Source: Virgibacillus sp. 7505 (GTDB lineage: Bacteria > Bacillota > Bacilli > Bacillales > Amphibacillaceae). From it: DNA of 64,000 bases. Under the pieces are notes generated by a model. It ran no database searches. It saw only the letters and a list, made by a program, of their open reading frames with translations, and was not told the origin of the DNA. The translations under genes were made by a program, and so were the position numbers. The stretch lies in the NCBI RefSeq assembly GCF_002272135.1, contig NZ_NPBF01000025.1, forward strand, positions 186,001 to 250,000, read 5' to 3'. The stretch's first letter is position 1, and each line of letters starts with the position of its first letter. Of the stretch, positions 60,295-64,000 are shown piece after piece.

Positions 60295-60379
60295 GATCTC
60301 ATTTTAGGTACAAATAAAGTGATTATCCCAATCTTGTAAAGAGGGACATACAACTTTTGTACTCAATCACCAGTCAAAA

Positions 60380-60393
60380 TGTAAGCGCTTTAA
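60380..60393 (+). promoter_or_regulatory. cre-like site upstream of the PRD regulator
   Basis: TGTAAGCGCTTTAA agrees with the cre consensus at 13 of 14 positions and lies 29 bases before the start codon at 60422. I cannot place a good sigma-A box next to it. Confidence 0.75.
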
Positions 60394-60421
60394 TATAGAA
60401 TGGAACCAGGAGGTGAATCCA

Positions 60422-62482
60422 ATGATGCTAGACAAGCGGCCATCCATCCTGCTTGAGCTGCTTATCCGTTCACAGCATATTACATTGCAGCAGCTCATGG
60501 ATCTCACTCATTTATCTAAAAGGCAGCTGACTTATGATTTGGAAAAGCTGAATGACTGGCTTACAGCAGAGCAGCTGCCGCAAATCTTATATAAGGGTAC
60601 ACAGCTCATTCGTGTTCCACAGGAGGTGGTGCAGTGTTATCAGAAGAAGCAGCTGATACAAAATGGACAGCAGTTTTTATTAACAGAAGAAGATCGTCTG
60701 CCTTTTCTTTACCTATATCTATTTATAAGGACGGAGCCTGTATCATCCTATCATTTAACGCATGTGCTCCAAGTTAGTAAAAATACGGTAGTTGCAGATA
60801 TAAAACGTGCCAATAAGCTGATTAATCCATTCTTAGTAGAGATTCGGTATACAAGACAAAATGGCTATCACCTTAGAGGCTCCGAAGCGGATAAAAGAAT
60901 TTTGGTGCAAAACCATCTGGCGAAGATACTGCAAAATCCCGCATTTCCCACAATAGTGGAACATCTGACGGCACATATAAAAGATGTGACGGCAGGAGAT
61001 GTGCAAGCTTTATTACAGACAATGGAAAAGGATATTGGACTTCAGTTCGTGGAGGAAAGACTTGATCATTTCACTTATTTTCTAGTGCTGTATGCCTGCC
61101 GACTTCGTGAAGGAAAAACAGTTCGTTTTCATGAAGACGAAATTCTGAATATGAAACAAGATGCAATGTGGGATGTAGCACTTTCTGTTTTCGAAAAGCT
61201 TCAACTGCCGCTTGATGAACATGAAGTCTGTTATTTCAGCATCCACTTGCTTGCTCTTTCATTAGGTCAAATTCAGCAGGAAAGCAATACGCGAGATTTG
61301 CTGTATAAATTGTGCGAGCAGCTGGTTTTGGATTTTGAGAATAAGGCTGCTGTCGTGTTTGAACGGAGGGCGAATGTCGTACGTACCCTTTATCAGCATA
61401 TGAGACCAGCCTACTATCGAATGAAATACCGAATACCGATACACAACCCGCTTTTACAGCAGATAAAGAATGAGCACGAAGAATTGTATCTGATTGTACA
61501 AGAGCTGTTACAACCGGTGGGAGACCTGCTGAATATTGTTATACCGGAAGAAGAGTTAGGATTTATTACGATTCACTTCGGCGCGCTATTAGAAAAGCCG
61601 ACACAGCAAATGCCAAGGAAGAAAAGAGCGCTAGTCGTCTGTCCGAGCGGTATAAGTTCTTCCTTGATGGTGAAATACATGCTCGAATCATTATTTTCGG
61701 AAATCGTGGTTGAAGATACATGCTCGCTTCGTCAATTCGAACAGAAAACTGAAATGGATTATGATGTCATCTTCTCAACAATTGATCTGCAAGCGAGTAT
61801 TCCGTGCTTTCATGTTAAACCGATCATGTCGCCCACCGAAAAAAGCTCTTTAGTGAATGGCGTGTATGAAACTTTATTTGGTATCCAATACAGTGGGGTA
61901 TCAGTCAGAGAGCTGCTTCAGGAGATCGGTCGATATGCTACCATCCATGACGAAAAACAATTGGAGAACATGCTGCGAACACTTCAATTCCATCGTAAAA
62001 CAGAGCGCAGAAAGGAGAATCAGCCAGTGTTACAAGACTTGTTATATGAAGATACGATTCAATTCGCTGAAAGTTTATCAAACTGGCAAGATGCCATTGC
62101 CTGCGTTGCCAAGCCTTTACTGCAAAATAAATCTATCTCGCCATCCTATGTAGAGGCAATGATTGAAAACATAGAAAAACTAGGTCCTTATGTGGTGATA
62201 GGTCCGGATGTTGCTATTCCGCATGCCAGACCAGAATCCGGTGTACATGCAGTAGGGATGAGCTTTTTAAGGTTGAAGGAGCCTGTCTATTTTTCAGCAG
62301 ATCGTACAAAAGGAGTTAGATTGCTATTTTGTATTGCGGCGATTGATAACAAGACACATTTAAGAGCACTGTCGCAGCTGACAAAACTGCTCAGTGATAA
62401 AGAAAATGTCACGACATTGATTGAATCCGATAGTAAGGAAGAGATACTTGCATTGTTCAAAAGTTATTCAACTATAGCTTAA
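60422..62482 (+). CDS. PRD-domain transcriptional activator/antiterminator with EIIB- and EIIA-like domains
   Basis: 686 residues from the ATG at 60422, with AGGAGGTG at 60408-60415; an in-frame GTG at 60413 is inside that site. Domains in order: helix-turn-helix (about 1-65), a second Mga-like helix-turn-helix (near 110), two PTS regulation domains (about 180-400, with EVCYFSIHLLAL and ELGFITIHFGALL holding the His residues), a GAT-like EIIB with Cys407 in VVCPSGISSSL, and an EIIA with His601 in AIPHARPE. This is the MtlR/LicR-type layout. Upstream of ulaB-ulaA it should activate that operon and may itself be the EIIA phosphate donor. Confidence 0.9.
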   Translation: MMLDKRPSILLELLIRSQHITLQQLMDLTHLSKRQLTYDLEKLNDWLTAEQLPQILYKGTQLIRVPQEVVQCYQKKQLIQNGQQFLLTEEDRLPFLYLYLFIRTEPVSSYHLTHVLQVSKNTVVADIKRANKLINPFLVEIRYTRQNGYHLRGSEADKRILVQNHLAKILQNPAFPTIVEHLTAHIKDVTAGDVQALLQTMEKDIGLQFVEERLDHFTYFLVLYACRLREGKTVRFHEDEILNMKQDAMWDVALSVFEKLQLPLDEHEVCYFSIHLLALSLGQIQQESNTRDLLYKLCEQLVLDFENKAAVVFERRANVVRTLYQHMRPAYYRMKYRIPIHNPLLQQIKNEHEELYLIVQELLQPVGDLLNIVIPEEELGFITIHFGALLEKPTQQMPRKKRALVVCPSGISSSLMVKYMLESLFSEIVVEDTCSLRQFEQKTEMDYDVIFSTIDLQASIPCFHVKPIMSPTEKSSLVNGVYETLFGIQYSGVSVRELLQEIGRYATIHDEKQLENMLRTLQFHRKTERRKENQPVLQDLLYEDTIQFAESLSNWQDAIACVAKPLLQNKSISPSYVEAMIENIEKLGPYVVIGPDVAIPHARPESGVHAVGMSFLRLKEPVYFSADRTKGVRLLFCIAAIDNKTHLRALSQLTKLLSDKENVTTLIESDSKEEILALFKSYSTIA

Positions 62483-62499
62483 AAATTGGAGGAGTTATT

Positions 62500-62784
62500 A
62501 TGAAGATATTAGCAGTTTGCGGGTCAGGACTAGGAAGCAGCTTTATGTTGGAGATGAATGTCCAGCAGGTTCTGGCGGAGTTGGGTATTACCGGGATAGA
62601 GGTCAGCCATTCTGATTTGAGCTCCGCGACGCCTGATGATGCAGATTTGTTTATCGCTGCTAAGGATATTGCAGATGGGATGCATCATTTAGGTGAAGTG
62701 ATCGTAATTGACAGCATCATCGATATGGATGGAATCAAAGCAAAGCTTCAAGAGGTTCTTCAACAGAAAGGTATCATTTCCTAA
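62500..62784 (+). CDS. ulaB: PTS ascorbate-type EIIB component
   Basis: 94 residues. MKILAVCGSGLGSSFMLE carries the phosphorylated Cys7 in the CGxGxGSS loop of the lactose/ascorbate-type EIIB. GGAGG precedes the ATG, 17 bases after the regulator, and ulaA follows after 21 bases. It passes phosphate from EIIA to the incoming sugar. Ascorbate is the classical substrate, but related systems carry other sugars, so the substrate is provisional. Confidence 0.88.
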   Translation: MKILAVCGSGLGSSFMLEMNVQQVLAELGITGIEVSHSDLSSATPDDADLFIAAKDIADGMHHLGEVIVIDSIIDMDGIKAKLQEVLQQKGIIS

Positions 62785-62805
62785 AGAACAAAGGGGGAAA
62801 ATCTA

Positions 62806-64000
62806 ATGGTCGAAAGATTTCTGAAACTTGTCATTGACATCCTGAGCACACCAGCCGTATTGGTCGCATTGATTTCCTTGGTTGGATTAATCATCTTGAA
62901 AAAGCCGCTGAGCGAGATTATCAAAGGGACGACGAAAACATTCCTTGGTTTCTTGGTAATATCTGCTGGTGCGAATATCATTGTTGGCTCACTCGATCCA
63001 TTCGGACAAATGTTCCAGCACGCATTCAATGTAAATGGTGTCGTACCGAATAATGAAGCTATCGTAGCGATGGCGCTGACGGAATATGGAAGCACAACTG
63101 CATTTATTATGTTCTTTGGTATGTTAGCCAATATCCTGATCGCGCGTTTCACTAGATTGAAATTCATCTTTCTCACAGGTCATCACACGCTATATATGGC
63201 CTGTATGCTGGCTGTCATCCTTGCTGTATCAGGACTGAAAGGAATTCCGCTTATCATTGTCGGTTCTTTGGCGCTTGGATTGATCATGGCTGCCTTTCCG
63301 GCAATCTGTCAGCCTTTCATGCGGAAAATTACAGGTAACGACAATGTAGGCTTCGGTCATTTCTCCAGCCTAGGCTACGCACTTTCCGGTGTGGTAGGAA
63401 AGGTAGTAGGGAAGGGATCCAGATCTACAGAAGACATCAAGTTTCCGAAAGGGCTGGGCTTCCTGAGGGATAGTTCGGTTACGATCTCACTTACCATGGT
63501 CGTACTTTATGTCATCATTGCACTATTTGCTGGTCCGGCATATGTGGAAGGTGAATTAAGCGGAGGCACTCACTATATCGTCTTCTCTATTATCCAAGGT
63601 GTCACGTTTGCAGCAGGTGTATTCGTCATCCTTACAGGGGTGCGCCTTGTGCTAGCCGAAATTGTTCCGGCGTTCAAAGGGATATCTACAAAGCTTGTTC
63701 CGAATTCTAAACCAGCACTTGATTGCCCGGTAGTTTTCCCTTATGCACCGAATGCAGTTCTTATTGGATTCTTCTGCAGCTTCCTGGGAGGAATCGTTGG
63801 CATGGTGGCACTTGGTCTCGCGGGAGCGGTTATTATTTTGCCGGGCGTTGTACCGCACTTCTTTACAGGAGCTACAGCAGGTGTTTTTGGGAATGCAACT
63901 GGCGGAGTGAGAGGTGCAACCATCGGAGCATTTGCAAATGGTCTGCTGATTACTTTCCTTCCTGTATTTTTGATGCCGGTACTAGGAGATCTAGGGTTCG
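62806..64000 (+). CDS. ulaA: PTS ascorbate-type EIIC permease, cut by the window end
   Basis: 398 codons are present and the frame is open at base 64000. AAGGGGG at 62791-62797 lies 8 bases before the ATG. The sequence has many membrane helices: LSTPAVLVALISLVGLIIL, GFLVISAGANIIVG, EYGSTTAFIMFFGMLANILI, TGHHTLYMACMLAVILAV and PVVFPYAPNAVLIGFF are all in the UlaA/SgaT pattern. It would form the channel with UlaB. A dedicated EIIA gene may follow outside the window. Confidence 0.9.
   Translation, partial: MVERFLKLVIDILSTPAVLVALISLVGLIILKKPLSEIIKGTTKTFLGFLVISAGANIIVGSLDPFGQMFQHAFNVNGVVPNNEAIVAMALTEYGSTTAFIMFFGMLANILIARFTRLKFIFLTGHHTLYMACMLAVILAVSGLKGIPLIIVGSLALGLIMAAFPAICQPFMRKITGNDNVGFGHFSSLGYALSGVVGKVVGKGSRSTEDIKFPKGLGFLRDSSVTISLTMVVLYVIIALFAGPAYVEGELSGGTHYIVFSIIQGVTFAAGVFVILTGVRLVLAEIVPAFKGISTKLVPNSKPALDCPVVFPYAPNAVLIGFFCSFLGGIVGMVALGLAGAVIILPGVVPHFFTGATAGVFGNATGGVRGATIGAFANGLLITFLPVFLMPVLGDLGF

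Overview
The window is chromosomal DNA of a Firmicute of the family Bacillaceae. The order pur operon - yerC - pcrB - pcrA - ligA - camS - gatCAB - dgkB(yerQ) - rlmCD(yefA) is the Bacillus subtilis order with insertions. Frequent GTG/TTG starts with strong GGAGG ribosome sites and moderate GC content fit a halotolerant soil genus. Terribacillus is my best guess, from general resemblance only. I see no rRNA, tRNA, CRISPR array, insertion sequence or prophage.

Layout. 1-12.3 kb: the purine operon (3' end of purE, then purKBCSQLFMNHD), tightly coupled by 4-base overlaps and closed by a terminator. 12.3-20.3 kb: a DUF2892 protein, YerC, a YulF-like dehydrogenase, PcrB, PcrA, LigA and the CamS lipoprotein. 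20.4-21.97 kb: an AT-rich insert holding an RNPP-type (PlcR/NprR-like) peptide receptor with a frameshift in a T7 run, followed at once by a 44-residue secreted peptide precursor ending in NLPF. This looks like a quorum-sensing cassette placed between camS and gatCAB. 22.2-29.7 kb: gatCAB, a frameshifted hydrolase, an O-methyltransferase, a lipid kinase and RlmCD.

29.7-40.4 kb is an accessory, AT-rich stretch: a secreted nuclease-like lipoprotein, a LysR/tautomerase/carboxymuconolactone-decarboxylase group, a decayed M50-type peptidase, a lone nanE, a dihydrouridine synthase, small membrane proteins, a C4-motif mini-protein, a MATE pump and a DUF5694 protein. Four copies of one hairpin repeat are scattered through it. 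40.5-46.7 kb: an AbgT transporter, a second RlmCD paralogue and a lipoprotein/lipase-like/small-protein operon. 46.8-49.4 kb: a split cluster of glutathionylspermidine-synthase-like ATP-grasp enzyme, DUF350 membrane protein and small lipoprotein. 49.5-55.6 kb: a short-chain dehydrogenase, SstT, GNAT proteins, a LysR regulator and fumC.

55.7-64 kb is sugar uptake. A GntR regulator faces a beta-glucoside PTS permease and 6-phospho-beta-glucosidase across a promoter whose spacer is filled by an 18-bp palindrome and which is followed by a cre-like site. Then come a PRD/EIIA regulator, with its own cre-like site, and an ascorbate-type PTS (ulaB, ulaA cut by the window end).

Three genes are broken by one- or four-base changes in simple repeats (T7 at 20871, a CTGT duplication at 25559, A5 at 55903). 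They may be real inactivations, phase-variable switches or assembly errors.
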